Under the pieces are notes generated by a model. It was not told the DNA's origin, searched no databases, and saw only the letters and a program-made list of their open reading frames with translations. Below are positions 18,902 to 27,987 of a DNA stretch of 64,000 nt, piece after piece; position 1 is the stretch's first letter; each line of letters opens with the position of its first letter. The translations under genes and the position numbers were made by a program. The stretch covers positions 2,604,001 to 2,668,000 of the forward strand of contig NZ_CAJQUM010000001.1 of assembly GCF_907163265.1 (NCBI RefSeq), written 5' to 3'. The stretch comes from Georgfuchsia toluolica (GTDB lineage: Bacteria > Pseudomonadota > Gammaproteobacteria > Burkholderiales > Rhodocyclaceae).

Positions 18902-19576
18902 ATGATGTCCACAGATGTTGTTACGGCACATGCCCTCTCGCAGCGCGTCACCACCGCCGACGGCACGCTCGACATCCTCAGCCAAATCGAGCTTGCCGTC
19001 AAAGCCGGCGAAACGCTCGCCATCACCGGCGCGTCCGGCTCCGGCAAGTCCACGCTGCTGGCTTTGCTGGCGGGACTCGACCAGCCCAGCGCGGGAGAAG
19101 TCTTTCTGTTCGGCCAGCGCCTCAATGATCTCGATGAGGACGCGCGCGCGCGCATGCGCGCCGGCCGCGTCGGCTTCGTGTTTCAGTCGTTTCAATTGCT
19201 GCCTGCACTCAGTGCGCGGGAAAACATTCTGTTGCCGCTGGAACTGGCCGGCCGCGACGATGCGAACGAGCGTGCCGCTTACTGGCTCGATCGTGTCGGC
19301 CTCGCCGAACGCGCTTCGCATACCCCGCACCAGTTGTCCGGCGGCGAACAGCAGCGCGTTGCCATCGCGCGTGCCTTTGCCGCCGATGCGCGGATCGTGT
19401 TCGCCGACGAACCCACCGGCAACCTCGATGCCGAGACCGGTGCGCGCATCATCGACATGCTGTTTGATCTCAACGCCGCGGCCGCCACCACGCTGATCCT
19501 CGTCACCCACGACGCTGCGCTAGCCTCGCGCTGCCAGCGCAGTCTGCGCCTGGTCGCCGGACGAATTGCCGGATGA
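18902..19576 (+). CDS. ybbA: ABC transporter ATP-binding protein (YbbA-like)
   Basis: 224 residues, LolD/MacB-type ATPase. Walker A is GASGSGKST (near residue 41), the Q-loop lies in FVFQSFQLLPALSARENI, the signature is LSGGEQQRVAIARAF, Walker B is IVFADEPTGNLD and the switch is THD. It pairs with the permease that overlaps its stop codon by four bases (ATGA), implying translational coupling. The YbbA-YbbP transporter belongs to the type VII (mechanotransmission) ABC group. Its substrate is not established, but linkage to tesA suggests a lipid or ester. Confidence 0.92.
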   Translation: MMSTDVVTAHALSQRVTTADGTLDILSQIELAVKAGETLAITGASGSGKSTLLALLAGLDQPSAGEVFLFGQRLNDLDEDARARMRAGRVGFVFQSFQLLPALSARENILLPLELAGRDDANERAAYWLDRVGLAERASHTPHQLSGGEQQRVAIARAFAADARIVFADEPTGNLDAETGARIIDMLFDLNAAAATTLILVTHDAALASRCQRSLRLVAGRIAG

Positions 19577-22056
19577 ATATCCACATGAAATGGCCGCGCC
19601 TGGGCCTGTGGCTGCTGCGGCGCGAACGCGCCAGCGGCGAATGGCGCGTGCTGCTGCTGGCACTGGTCATCGGTGTCGGCAGCGTCAGCACCACCGGCTT
19701 TCTCGGCGACCGGGTCAAGCGCGCCATGAGCGAACAGGGCGCCAGTTTTCTCGGCGCCGACCTGCTGGTCACCAGCCCGCGTCCGATCAATGCCTGGCCG
19801 CCGCACCGGCTGCAAACCAGCAACGCGCTCGAATTCACCAGCATGATCAGTCGTGGCGAGGCCTTCCAACTCGCTACCGTGCGCGCGGTCGATCCGGCTT
19901 ATCCCCTGCGCGGCACGGTGCGTATCGCGTCTGCTCCACTTGCCGCAAGCGCACCGCGTCCGGCGCAGCCGCCTGCGGGCGCCGTATATGTCGATCCACA
20001 ATTGTTGCCGCTGCTCGCCGCGCAGGTAGGCGACGAGGTACGGATCGGCGCAGCCGCTTTCCGCATCGCCGGTGTGGTGGCGGAAGAACCGGGCCAGCTC
20101 GGCGGCGTGTTCGGCCTCGCCCCGCGCGTGTTCCTGCGCGCCGATGAAGTTGAACGAACCCGCGCGCTGCTGCCCGGCAGCCGCGTCACCTATCTCTATC
20201 AATTTGCAGGAGAACCCGAACCACTCACGACATTCAGCGCCACATTGAAACCAAAACTCGACGGCACCCAGCGCCTGATCGGTTCGCGCGCGGGCGTCAC
20301 AACGCTGCGCGGCGCCTTCGCCAACACCGACAGCTACATCCAGCTTACCGCGCTCGTCAGCCTGCTGCTGGCAGTGGTCGCCATCGCCATTGCCGCCCAC
20401 CGCCATGCCCTGCGCCATTACGATCAGGCAGCGCTGCTGCGCTGCTTTGGCGCGACCACGGCGCAACTGCGCACGCTCTATGTCGTTCAACTATTGACGC
20501 TGGGGCTGATGGGCAGCGCACTTGGTGTGGCGCTGGGCGCGCTGATGCAGCAGCTGCTGGCACGCCTGGCCCTGCCCGAGGCCATCACCCGCTTGCCCGA
20601 ACTCGGTGTTGCGCCGGCCGGAGCTGCCATTGCCAGCGGCCTCTTGGCCCTCGCCGGCGCCAGCCTGCCGGCCCTGATGCGCCTGATCCGCGTGCCGCCG
20701 CTGCGCGTCCTGCGCCGCGATCTGCCGCCGCTGTCGCTTGCTGCCTGGATCACCGCAACGATCAGCGGCTCGGCACTGCTGCTCTTGATCGTCTGGTATG
20801 CAGGCGATGCCAAGCTGGTTGGCATTTTTGCTGGCGCGCTGATTGCGCTGGTCGCGGTGTTGGCGCTGCTGTCCCGCCTGGCACTGGTCGCCGGCCGCTT
20901 TGTCCAGCGCATGGCGCACGGCCCGCTGCGCTTCGGTCTCGCGCAACTGCTGCGCCACCGCTTCGACAGCACCCTGCAGCTCGGTGCCTTCACGCTGGCC
21001 TTGTTCCTGGTAGCGCTGCTGGCGCTGGTACGCAGCGATCTTGTCGCCGACTGGCGGCGACAACTGCCCGCCGATGCCCCCAACTATTTCCTGGTGAATA
21101 TCGCGCCAGACCAGCAGCAAGCTGTCGCCGCGTATCTGTCGCAACACCAGCTCAAGTCATCCGCGCTTTATCCCATGGTACGCGGCCGGCTGGTGAGCAA
21201 GAACGGCGCGCCGATTGCTTCCACGCTGTCGCCGGAAGAGCGCGACAGCGACGCCTTGCGGCGCGAACTCAACCTCACCTGGGCCGCCCTGCTGCCCGCC
21301 AACAATATCGTGCTGATGGGGCACTGGCATGGAGAGCGCCATGCCGCCGAAATCTCGGTCGAGTCCGGCATGGCCGAACGCCTCAAGCTCGTCCTCGGCG
21401 ACGAGCTCGGCTTCCGGGTCGGCGACCAGACGCTCGCCGCGCGCATCACCAGCATTCGCAGCGTGAAGTGGGAATCGCTGCAACCCAACTTCTTCGTCAT
21501 ATTCGCCCCCGGCCAGCTCGATGCCCTGCCCGCCAGTGCCATCGCCAGCGTTCATGTCCCACCGGCCTTGGCAGGCGCGCTGCCCGGCTTCGTCAGAACC
21601 TTCCCCGGCATCACGGTCATTGCCCTCGACAAACTTATCGCCAATATCGAAGCCGTCTTCGCGCAGATCATCGGTGCGATTCAATTGCTGCTCGGCTTTC
21701 TGCTTGCCGCCGGCATGGCCGTGGTGATTGCCACGCTGCTGGCCAGTCTTGACGCGCGCAAACAGGAGGCCGTATTGATGCGCACCCTGGGCGCCCAGCG
21801 CGTTTGGCTGGCCAAGGGACTGTGGAGCGAATTCATCGCCCTCGGCCTGCTCGCCGGCCTGCTCGCCAGCGCCTGTGCCGAAACTGCGATGGCGTTGATC
21901 GCGCAGCGCCTGTTCGAACTGCCGCTGCGCCTGCACCCCTGGCTGTGGCTGGTACTGCCATTGGCCGGCGCCCTGCTGGTCGGCATGAGCGGTTGGCTCA
22001 CCACGCGGCACATCACGCGCGTGCCGCCGATGCAGTCGCTTCGCGAGCTGGATTGA
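19573..22056 (+). CDS. ybbP: FtsX-like ABC permease (YbbP-like)
   Basis: 827 residues. A cytoplasmic start leads into a first membrane helix (residues 24-45) and a periplasmic domain (50-250). Two FtsX cores follow: ALVSLLLAVVAIAIAAHRHA plus neighbours near 260-370, and IIGAIQLLLGFLLAAGMAVV plus neighbours near 695-820. Ten predicted membrane segments match the YbbP/SalY layout. It forms a transporter with the ATPase encoded just upstream. Confidence 0.92.
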   Translation: MNIHMKWPRLGLWLLRRERASGEWRVLLLALVIGVGSVSTTGFLGDRVKRAMSEQGASFLGADLLVTSPRPINAWPPHRLQTSNALEFTSMISRGEAFQLATVRAVDPAYPLRGTVRIASAPLAASAPRPAQPPAGAVYVDPQLLPLLAAQVGDEVRIGAAAFRIAGVVAEEPGQLGGVFGLAPRVFLRADEVERTRALLPGSRVTYLYQFAGEPEPLTTFSATLKPKLDGTQRLIGSRAGVTTLRGAFANTDSYIQLTALVSLLLAVVAIAIAAHRHALRHYDQAALLRCFGATTAQLRTLYVVQLLTLGLMGSALGVALGALMQQLLARLALPEAITRLPELGVAPAGAAIASGLLALAGASLPALMRLIRVPPLRVLRRDLPPLSLAAWITATISGSALLLLIVWYAGDAKLVGIFAGALIALVAVLALLSRLALVAGRFVQRMAHGPLRFGLAQLLRHRFDSTLQLGAFTLALFLVALLALVRSDLVADWRRQLPADAPNYFLVNIAPDQQQAVAAYLSQHQLKSSALYPMVRGRLVSKNGAPIASTLSPEERDSDALRRELNLTWAALLPANNIVLMGHWHGERHAAEISVESGMAERLKLVLGDELGFRVGDQTLAARITSIRSVKWESLQPNFFVIFAPGQLDALPASAIASVHVPPALAGALPGFVRTFPGITVIALDKLIANIEAVFAQIIGAIQLLLGFLLAAGMAVVIATLLASLDARKQEAVLMRTLGAQRVWLAKGLWSEFIALGLLAGLLASACAETAMALIAQRLFELPLRLHPWLWLVLPLAGALLVGMSGWLTTRHITRVPPMQSLRELD

Positions 22057-22099
22057 AGCAAGGGAGAAACAGTAATAAATGAGTGTTATCGGGTCAAGA

Positions 22100-22126
22100 A
22101 CCCATTTATACCAAGTGTAAATGGGT
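22100..22126 (+). terminator. Hairpin after ybbP
   Basis: A stem ACCCATTTA / TAAATGGGT of nine perfect base pairs, extended by AC/GT around a CAA loop, lies 44 bp after the ybbP stop. No T-run follows, so it may be a transcript-stabilising or regulatory palindrome rather than a simple terminator. Confidence 0.4.
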
Positions 22127-22159
22127 ATATCGTTGGTTTCCATGATCCGTTCCGACCCC

Positions 22160-22646
22160 ATTCACATCGCCCCGAGATCCTGAGCCTGATTGCCGGGATT
22201 GATGAGTTCAAGGGCATGTGGCGAACCTTGGGGATTCTTGCGCCCGACCGGTTGTCGTGCTGCATCGCGCGACCAACATTGAAAGCTTCGGGGCTTTCAC
22301 CCGCATCAAGGGCGGCAAACTTTCTGACCGGGAGATGGAACACCTGCTCTCCCATCCGCAAACCGATTCGTTCGCCAAAGTGATGAGCAACAGGTGGCCA
22401 GCTTTGCAGCGGTGATGAAACTGGTGTTTGTCTCGTGGCAGGATATCGCCCTGACCGAGAATCATATCCGGCAACTACACCGCAATCTGCTGCGCTACAG
22501 CGAGCAGGACGCATTACCATCGGCGAGGCTGTCAAATTTACCGGGACCAGCCGCAATGCCCTCAAGCTACATTTTTGCGCGCTGGTGGAGAACCACCATC
22601 TTCCACAGCAGGGCAGCGGCGCGGTGTCTGGTACAACTTGAAGTAA
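22160..22646 (+). pseudogene. Fic-family protein, decayed
   Basis: Pieces of one Fic protein occur in order but in shifting frames: HRPEILSLIAGIDEFKGMWR (about 22165-22225), then TNIESFGAFTRIKGGKLSDRE (22270-22340), then WQDIALTENHIRQLHRNLLR (22437-22500), then RITIGEAVKFTGTSRNALK (22508-22565) and a final GVWYNLK before TAA at 22644. The segment after LLRYSEQDA should contain the catalytic HPFxxGNGR core but jumps straight to the C-terminal winged-helix part, so the active site is deleted. There are at least three frame changes. The order and family match are seen; inactivity is a firm inference. Confidence 0.8.
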
Positions 22647-22689
22647 ATGCGGCAATTCCCCTGATTACCTATTTTGATTCAGACGCTGC

Positions 22690-23337
22690 TCAGGATTTGA
22701 CGTCTTTATCTTTTGCCTTCATCTCGTGCAGGCGTTTGTAGTAGCCGTCGAACTTGGCCCTGGTCTCTTCGATCTCTTTCTTCTTTAGGTTAATCGCGGC
22801 CTGCTGCTCCTGCAGCGCCGTCTGATTGCGCGCAATCTTCTGTTTCAGGTCGGCTGGCAGCGGCTTGTTCTTGAAAAATTCGGTGTCGGCAGCCAATTTT
22901 GCCTTGGCCTTGTTCAAGTCGGCCAGTTTGTCCTCGGCGGATTTGATCGAGCGTACCAACTCGTTGACGGCGCGATCGCGTGCCGTATCCAGATCCTTTT
23001 CATCCGCATAGGTGCTGAGCAGGGCCTGATCGGCACGCCGCTGCTGCTCCGCGGCCTCGGCCATCTCGCGTTTCTTCTTTTCCTCGGCATTCTTGGCGGC
23101 CTGCTGCGCTTCGGTAAGCGGCGCCGCTACGTTGCGCACGCGAGTCCCCGCCTCGTTGTACTCGACGTAGGCGCGGCTGCGGCAGGCGTCGGGCAATACG
23201 TCCCCGCAGCGTTGCTGTCCTTTCTCGTCGGTGCAGCAGAAGGTTCGCGCGGCATACGCCGATGGTGCGGCGAGGCCCAGCAAGAGCATGGTGGTAGCGG
23301 CAAGACAAGCGCTGCGGTTTGACATATTCCTCGACAT
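22690..23337 (-). CDS. Secreted coiled-coil protein, DUF4124-like N-terminus
   Basis: 215 residues. A signal peptide (to about residue 30) is followed by a short Cys motif (RTFCCTDEKGQQRCGDVLPDAC) resembling the DUF4124 head. The rest is a highly charged helical coiled coil (residues 75-215: AKNAEEKKKREMAEAAEQQR, NLKKKEIEETRAKFDGYYKR). It is probably periplasmic. Function is unknown. It lies two bases after pyrE on the same strand and is likely co-transcribed. A second in-frame ATG at 23325 is an alternative start. Confidence 0.75.
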   Translation of the reverse strand: MSRNMSNRSACLAATTMLLLGLAAPSAYAARTFCCTDEKGQQRCGDVLPDACRSRAYVEYNEAGTRVRNVAAPLTEAQQAAKNAEEKKKREMAEAAEQQRRADQALLSTYADEKDLDTARDRAVNELVRSIKSAEDKLADLNKAKAKLAADTEFFKNKPLPADLKQKIARNQTALQEQQAAINLKKKEIEETRAKFDGYYKRLHEMKAKDKDVKS

Positions 23338-23339
23338 TT

Positions 23340-23993
23340 TCAGGCTCCCTGTATTCCGTACTGTTGGCGATAACGGCTTATTGCATCCAGATTACGCTCC
23401 AGTTCCCTGTTGCCGGCCAGGAAGGAGATCAAATCATTCAGTGTGGCAATGCTCAATACTGGCATGTTGTAGCCCCTTTCGACCTCTTGCACTGCCGACA
23501 GATCATCGCTGCCCTTTTCCTGGCGGTCAAGGGCAATTACCACGCCGGCCGGCATTGCGCCCGCGGCACGGATCAATTCGACCGATTCACGCACAGACGT
23601 GCCGGCCGAGATGACATCGTCAACAATCAGGGCACGGCCGGTCAAGGGCGCGCCGACCAGCGTACCGCCTTCGCCATGATCCTTGGCTTCCTTGCGGTTG
23701 TAGCAGAAGGGCATATTGCGGCCATGGCGCGCCAATGCAATGGCAATGCCCGCCACCAGCGGAATGCCCTTGTAGGCGGGGCCGAACAGAATGTCGAATT
23801 CGAGGCCGGAGGCGAGGATCGTCCGCGCATAGAAATCGCAGAGGCGATCGAGCGAGGCTCCATCATTGAACAGCCCGGCATTGAAAAAATAGGGCGACAA
23901 GCGTCCGGCTTTGGTCTTGAATTCGCCAAAACGCAGTGCGCTCCGCTCACAGGCGAAAGCGATGAACTGGCGGCTAGAATCGGGGTTCGTCAT
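23340..23993 (-). CDS. pyrE: Orotate phosphoribosyltransferase
   Basis: 217 residues, complete. It joins orotate to PRPP to make OMP in pyrimidine synthesis, in the cytosol. The PRPP-binding motif [13 protein letters not shown] is at about residues 118-130, and [13 protein letters not shown] provides the catalytic flexible loop Lys and nearby residues. Divergent from xth across about 157 bp, a common betaproteobacterial arrangement. No leader-peptide attenuator was recognised. Confidence 0.96.
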   Translation of the reverse strand: MTNPDSSRQFIAFACERSALRFGEFKTKAGRLSPYFFNAGLFNDGASLDRLCDFYARTILASGLEFDILFGPAYKGIPLVAGIAIALARHGRNMPFCYNRKEAKDHGEGGTLVGAPLTGRALIVDDVISAGTSVRESVELIRAAGAMPAGVVIALDRQEKGSDDLSAVQEVERGYNMPVLSIATLNDLISFLAGNRELERNLDAISRYRQQYGIQGA

Positions 23994-24150
23994 ATGGCGA
24001 TGATTTTACAGGTTCCGCCGCCGGGCCGTCCTGACCAAAGGAAATCCCCTTGGGACAAGGCTGAGCCAGTCACGACTTCGGGCGGACGAAGCCCGCGAAT
24101 AACCGTCACCTCCTTCCTTGGGAAGGAGGTTGGGAGGAAGGCTTTTTAGC

Positions 24151-24945
24151 ATGCTCAGAATTGTCTCGCTGAATCTCAATGGCATCCGTTCCGCCGCCGG
24201 CAAGGGTGTCTTTGACTGGCTGGCCGCCTCGGGCGCCGACATCGTTTGCCTGCAGGAACTCAAGGCGCAGTTGCCCGATCTGAGCGCGCAGATGCTGGCT
24301 CCAGATGGCTATAGAGGCTGGTTCCACTGCGCCGAAAAAAAAGGTTACAGCGGCGTCGGCATCTATTCGCGGCATGTGCCGGCCCGCGTCAGCGAGGGGA
24401 TCGGCAACGCCGAGTTCGATGCCGAGGGACGCTATTTGCGCATCGATTTCGATGCGCCACAAAAAAAGCTTTCCGTGATTTCGCTCTACTTGCCATCCGG
24501 TTCCAGTTCGCCCGAACGGCAGGAGGCCAAGTTCCGTTTCATGAAATTGTTCTTTCCGATCCTCAAGTCATTGCGCGAAGAAGGCCGCGAAATCGTTCTC
24601 TGCGGCGACTGGAACATCGCGCACCAGGAGATCGACCTCAAGAACTGGAAGGGCAACCTGAAGAACTCCGGCTTCCTGCCCGAAGAGCGTGCATGGCTGA
24701 CGCAGGTATTCGATGAAGTCGGCTGGGTCGATGTCTATCGCCGCCTGCATCCCGAAACGACGGGCGAGGCTTACACCTGGTGGTCGAATCGCGGCCAGGC
24801 CCGTGCCAAGAATGTCGGCTGGCGCATCGACTACCAGATTGCCACGTCGGATATTGCCGCTATGGCGTGTGTCGCCTCGGTTTACAAGGACAGGTTCTTC
24901 AGCGACCATGCACCGCTGATTGTCGATTACAACTGGGCTTTGTAA
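24151..24945 (+). CDS. xth: Exodeoxyribonuclease III
   Basis: 264 residues of the exonuclease III (xth) class of the endonuclease/exonuclease/phosphatase fold. Motifs are MLRIVSLNLNGIRSA (metal-binding Asn), CLQELK (Glu), GDWNIAH, and SDHAPLIVDY (catalytic Asp-His). It acts in base excision repair as an AP endonuclease and 3' exonuclease. The ATG at 24151 gives the family-typical start; an upstream TTG lies within the GAAGGAGG-containing leader and is not chosen. Confidence 0.95.
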   Translation: MLRIVSLNLNGIRSAAGKGVFDWLAASGADIVCLQELKAQLPDLSAQMLAPDGYRGWFHCAEKKGYSGVGIYSRHVPARVSEGIGNAEFDAEGRYLRIDFDAPQKKLSVISLYLPSGSSSPERQEAKFRFMKLFFPILKSLREEGREIVLCGDWNIAHQEIDLKNWKGNLKNSGFLPEERAWLTQVFDEVGWVDVYRRLHPETTGEAYTWWSNRGQARAKNVGWRIDYQIATSDIAAMACVASVYKDRFFSDHAPLIVDYNWAL

Positions 24946-24992
24946 GCATTGAAATTATTATCATCAAATTTGAAGGATGGCACGGTTTGCAG

Positions 24993-26669
24993 ATGATTCA
25001 GAAATCGGGTAACAACTCAAAAGCTCTGCGCCACGCTGCCACGCTGCTTGTTGTGCGCGATGCACCGGCCGGCATGGAAGTGCTGATGCTGCAGCGGCCG
25101 CAACGCGAGACGGATCGCTTCCGGGGTGCCTACGTTTTTCCCGGCGGCGTTGTCGAGGACAACGATCGCGGCCTTTACGCTTTCTGTGCTGGGCTCGACG
25201 ACAATACCGCCAGCTGTCGCCTCGGCCTGAAAGAGCACGGCCTAGCGTATTTTGTTGCGGCGATTCGCGAGTGTTTCGAGGAAGCCGGACTTCTCTTGGC
25301 CTATGGTCCGGACGGGAATATGGTTGACCTCGACCGTTTCGACGATGTGCATTTGGCAACATTGCTCCGAAAACTGCGCACGGGCGAAACAGATCTCGGT
25401 GAGATATGCAGGAAACTCAACCTCAGGCTTGCCGTCGATAAATTGATTTGGTACAGCCACTGGCTTACGCCGCTGGGCATCGCAAAACGCTTCGATACGT
25501 TTTTTTTCCTGGTTGTTGCTCCTCCGGCACAGACGGCACTGCACGACGGAAGCGAAGCATTGCAGCATCGCTGGTTGCGCCCGGCCGAGGCGCTGGCCCA
25601 TCCGGACGAATTCCATTTGGTGACGGCAACGCAACGCACGCTTGAATCCATTTCCTCCTTTGGCTGTACCGATGCCTGCTGCAAACACGCCCTAGGATTG
25701 AAAGACATTCAGGTCACGATGCCGCGCTTCGCGCACAGTGCCAGCGGACTTTGCAAACTGTTGCCAAACGATCCGGCCTATGCCGAGGTTGCGCGCCTCG
25801 ACCCTGAAGGGCGTGGCGATACATCGTGCGAGATCGAACATGGCAGGGCGGTCCGCCTTTCGGAGCGCGTCATCCGGATCACGGCGCCCAATGGCAACAT
25901 GATGACCGGTCCGGGAACCAACACTTATCTGGTGGGTGGCGGCAAGCGCAACGAATGGGCCGTCATCGATCCGGGTCCGGACATGGAGGCGCATGTGCAA
26001 AATATCATCGCCGCCGCCCCGGGGCCGATTCGATGGATTTTCGTCACCCACACCCATCGCGATCACTCCCCGGCTGCGGCGCAGCTCAAGTCCCTGACCG
26101 GCGCCCGACTCCATGGCCGGCTGGCGCAGAACCCGGAGTGGCAGGACAGCACATTCCAGCCTGACCAGATAATCGCGCATGGCGACAGGTTCGACATTGG
26201 CGCAGCCGCCACCTTGAGGGTGGGGCATACCCCAGGTCACGCATCGAACCATGTGTGCTACCTGCTTGAGGAAGAGAAGACCCTGTTTACCGGCGACCAT
26301 ATCATGCAAGGCACGACGGTCGTCATTAGCCCGCGTGATGGAGACATGGCTGTTTACTTGACTTCGCTGCAGGTGCTGCTCCAGGAGGATATTGAATGGC
26401 TGGCCCCAGGACATGGCCATCTGATGGATCATCCCTACGAGGTGATTCAGAAGACCATCCAGCATCGCATGGCACGGGAAGAGAAGATTGTCGCCGCGCT
26501 GGGCGAGTTGGCCTCCGCCGATGTGGATACTCTTCTTGATCGTGTATATGACGATGTCCCCGTCTATAAGCACCCGATTGCGAAACGCTCGCTGATGGCC
26601 CACTTGCTCAAGCTGGGCAACGAAGGCGTTGCGCTCGAAAACAATGGGCATTGGCGGCTGATCGAATGA
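24993..26669 (+). CDS. Fused Nudix hydrolase and metallo-beta-lactamase-fold protein
   Basis: 558 residues in two enzymes. Residues 14-260 form a Nudix-like domain with GAYVFPGGVVEDND and a partial Nudix box AAIRECFEEAGLL. Residues 300-558 form a metallo-beta-lactamase fold with THTHRDHSPAA (metal-binding HxHxDH), GHTPGHASNH, FTGDHIMQGT and the LACTB2/RNase-Z-like tail HRMAREEKIVAAL. Such fusions are known in proteobacteria, but the substrate is not. They may act in sequence on one nucleotide-derived substrate, which is inference. The start at 24993 is the first ATG clear of xth; no strong ribosome site is visible. Confidence 0.85.
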   Translation: MIQKSGNNSKALRHAATLLVVRDAPAGMEVLMLQRPQRETDRFRGAYVFPGGVVEDNDRGLYAFCAGLDDNTASCRLGLKEHGLAYFVAAIRECFEEAGLLLAYGPDGNMVDLDRFDDVHLATLLRKLRTGETDLGEICRKLNLRLAVDKLIWYSHWLTPLGIAKRFDTFFFLVVAPPAQTALHDGSEALQHRWLRPAEALAHPDEFHLVTATQRTLESISSFGCTDACCKHALGLKDIQVTMPRFAHSASGLCKLLPNDPAYAEVARLDPEGRGDTSCEIEHGRAVRLSERVIRITAPNGNMMTGPGTNTYLVGGGKRNEWAVIDPGPDMEAHVQNIIAAAPGPIRWIFVTHTHRDHSPAAAQLKSLTGARLHGRLAQNPEWQDSTFQPDQIIAHGDRFDIGAAATLRVGHTPGHASNHVCYLLEEEKTLFTGDHIMQGTTVVISPRDGDMAVYLTSLQVLLQEDIEWLAPGHGHLMDHPYEVIQKTIQHRMAREEKIVAALGELASADVDTLLDRVYDDVPVYKHPIAKRSLMAHLLKLGNEGVALENNGHWRLIE

Positions 26670-26855
26670 ATTGGACATGTTCCTGCCAGTTATAAATCCC
26701 GCACTTGACACGTCGGATGGCTCGGCCATGCCCATTTGGGGTGAACAAAATGCGATCTAAATTGCCGGAAGAGGTACCCCAAGTGATTTTCATCATTGTG
26801 GAACCCCTTCGGAAGCGGTAATCTAAGCATTCAAATCTCATCAGGAGAATCCCAA

Positions 26856-27167
26856 ATGAACACCACTACCGATATTTCAAAGGAAAAGCTGGCCACCGAT
26901 CTGAAGATCGTTATTTCCGATGCCGAAGAATTACTGCGTGCCACAGCCGGACAGGCTGGAGATAAGGTGGCTGAGCTGCGCGGCAAGATGCAGGACCGAC
27001 TGAACAATGCTCGCGTCACGCTGGCCAAGGCGCAGGATGCCGTTGTGGACAAGGCAAAGCAGGTCGGTAATGCCACCGATGACTATGTTCACGACAATCC
27101 CTGGAAATCGGTCAGTATCGCTGCAGGTGTCGGGCTTCTGGTCGGCATTCTTATTGGCCGCCGCTGA
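26856..27167 (+). CDS. DUF883 protein, ElaB/YqjD family
   Basis: 103 residues. A helical, charged N-terminal part (SKEKLATDLKIVISDAEELL, GDKVAELRGKMQ) is followed by a C-terminal membrane anchor ending in the family hallmark GLLVGILIGRR. In E. coli YqjD and ElaB bind ribosomes through the N-terminus and sit in the inner membrane in stationary phase. TCAGGAGAATC precedes the ATG. It heads a three-gene yqjD-yqjE-yqjK-like cluster. Confidence 0.92.
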   Translation: MNTTTDISKEKLATDLKIVISDAEELLRATAGQAGDKVAELRGKMQDRLNNARVTLAKAQDAVVDKAKQVGNATDDYVHDNPWKSVSIAAGVGLLVGILIGRR

Positions 27168-27175
27168 TCGCTCGA

Positions 27176-27562
27176 ATGTCTGAACCCCGGCGCAGTCTGC
27201 TCGATTCGACGCGAACCTTGCTCGATACGGCGCTCGGCCTGCTGCAAACGCGGGTCGAGCTGCTGGTCACCGAGATCGAGGAAGAAAAGACGCGGCTGTT
27301 GAGCACGCTGGTGTTTGGTGCCACCGCTTTTGTACTGCTGGGCTTTGGGCTAATCTTTCTTGCCATCACGGTTACCGTTTTACTTTGGGATGATCACCGC
27401 CTTTTGGCTCTCGTCTTGCTGAGCGCGGCTTTCCTGGGCGGTGGCGGCATCGCGTTGTTCCTGACAATCCGTACTGTGCGACAACGCGAGCGCCTCTTCG
27501 CTGCGTCGCTGGCAGAATTGAAGAAAGACCGTGCCGCCTTGCGCGGCGAAGAGCAAACATGA
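27176..27562 (+). CDS. YqjE-like / phage-holin-III-fold membrane protein
   Basis: 128 residues with a cytoplasmic head (RTLLDTALGLLQTRVELLVTEI), two membrane helices (about 45-70 and 75-98) and a basic charged tail. This matches the YqjE family, which always accompanies YqjD-like DUF883 genes. Its role is thought to be in the inner membrane during stress or stationary phase; mechanism unknown. It starts nine bases after the DUF883 gene and overlaps the next gene by four bases. Confidence 0.88.
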   Translation: MSEPRRSLLDSTRTLLDTALGLLQTRVELLVTEIEEEKTRLLSTLVFGATAFVLLGFGLIFLAITVTVLLWDDHRLLALVLLSAAFLGGGGIALFLTIRTVRQRERLFAASLAELKKDRAALRGEEQT

Positions 27563-27873
27563 ATAGCCAGCGCCGGCTTGAACTGGCCCTGAAGAAACAG
27601 CGCCTGCAATATCGTTGTGCCGAACAGCGGCGCGAAATGGTGCGGGGCCTTATGCCACTGCTGCCGGTCTTCACGTTTGCGGAGACGGTTCGTAACGGGG
27701 CACGCTGGGTGCGCCAGCATCCGGCAATCTCCGCGGGCGTACTGGTTGCGGTCTTTGTGACAAAACCACGTTTTGCCATGCGCTGGGCGCGGCGTGCCTG
27801 GCTGGCGTGGCAAGGCTGGCGCAAGCTTGGCTTGTTGGTGACGACTCAGGAACGGCCGCCGCAAGCCGGTTAA
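27559..27873 (+). CDS. YqjK-like protein
   Basis: 104 residues, strongly basic. An N-terminal amphipathic helix (NSQRRLELALKKQRLQYRCA) and a central hydrophobic stretch (AISAGVLVAVFVTK) resemble YqjK. The start overlaps yqjE by four bases (ATGA), which supports it as the third gene of the cluster. Its TAA stop is immediately followed by dispersed repeat R1. The family call rests on position and general character more than on sequence. Confidence 0.75.
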   Translation: MNSQRRLELALKKQRLQYRCAEQRREMVRGLMPLLPVFTFAETVRNGARWVRQHPAISAGVLVAVFVTKPRFAMRWARRAWLAWQGWRKLGLLVTTQERPPQAG

Positions 27874-27937
27874 TGCGCACAGTCGCCAGCGCCATCCCCG
27901 AGGATAAAAATGCGCAAAGGCAAATTGAACGGGTTTA
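27874..27937 (-). repeat. Dispersed hairpin repeat R1, copy 3
   Basis: On the reverse strand this reads GTTCAATTTGCCTTTGCGCA, then the inner hairpin ATCC-TCGG-GGAT, GGCGCTGGCGAC and TGCGCA. Its GCGC end directly abuts the TAA of the yqjK-like gene, as copy 4 abuts the stop of ubiU. The hairpin could act at mRNA 3' ends. Confidence 0.7.
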
Positions 27938-27987
27938 CGTTGCCTGCTCCGTTTCATGTCGCCGCGCGGCGGCACTAGGATTTACTC

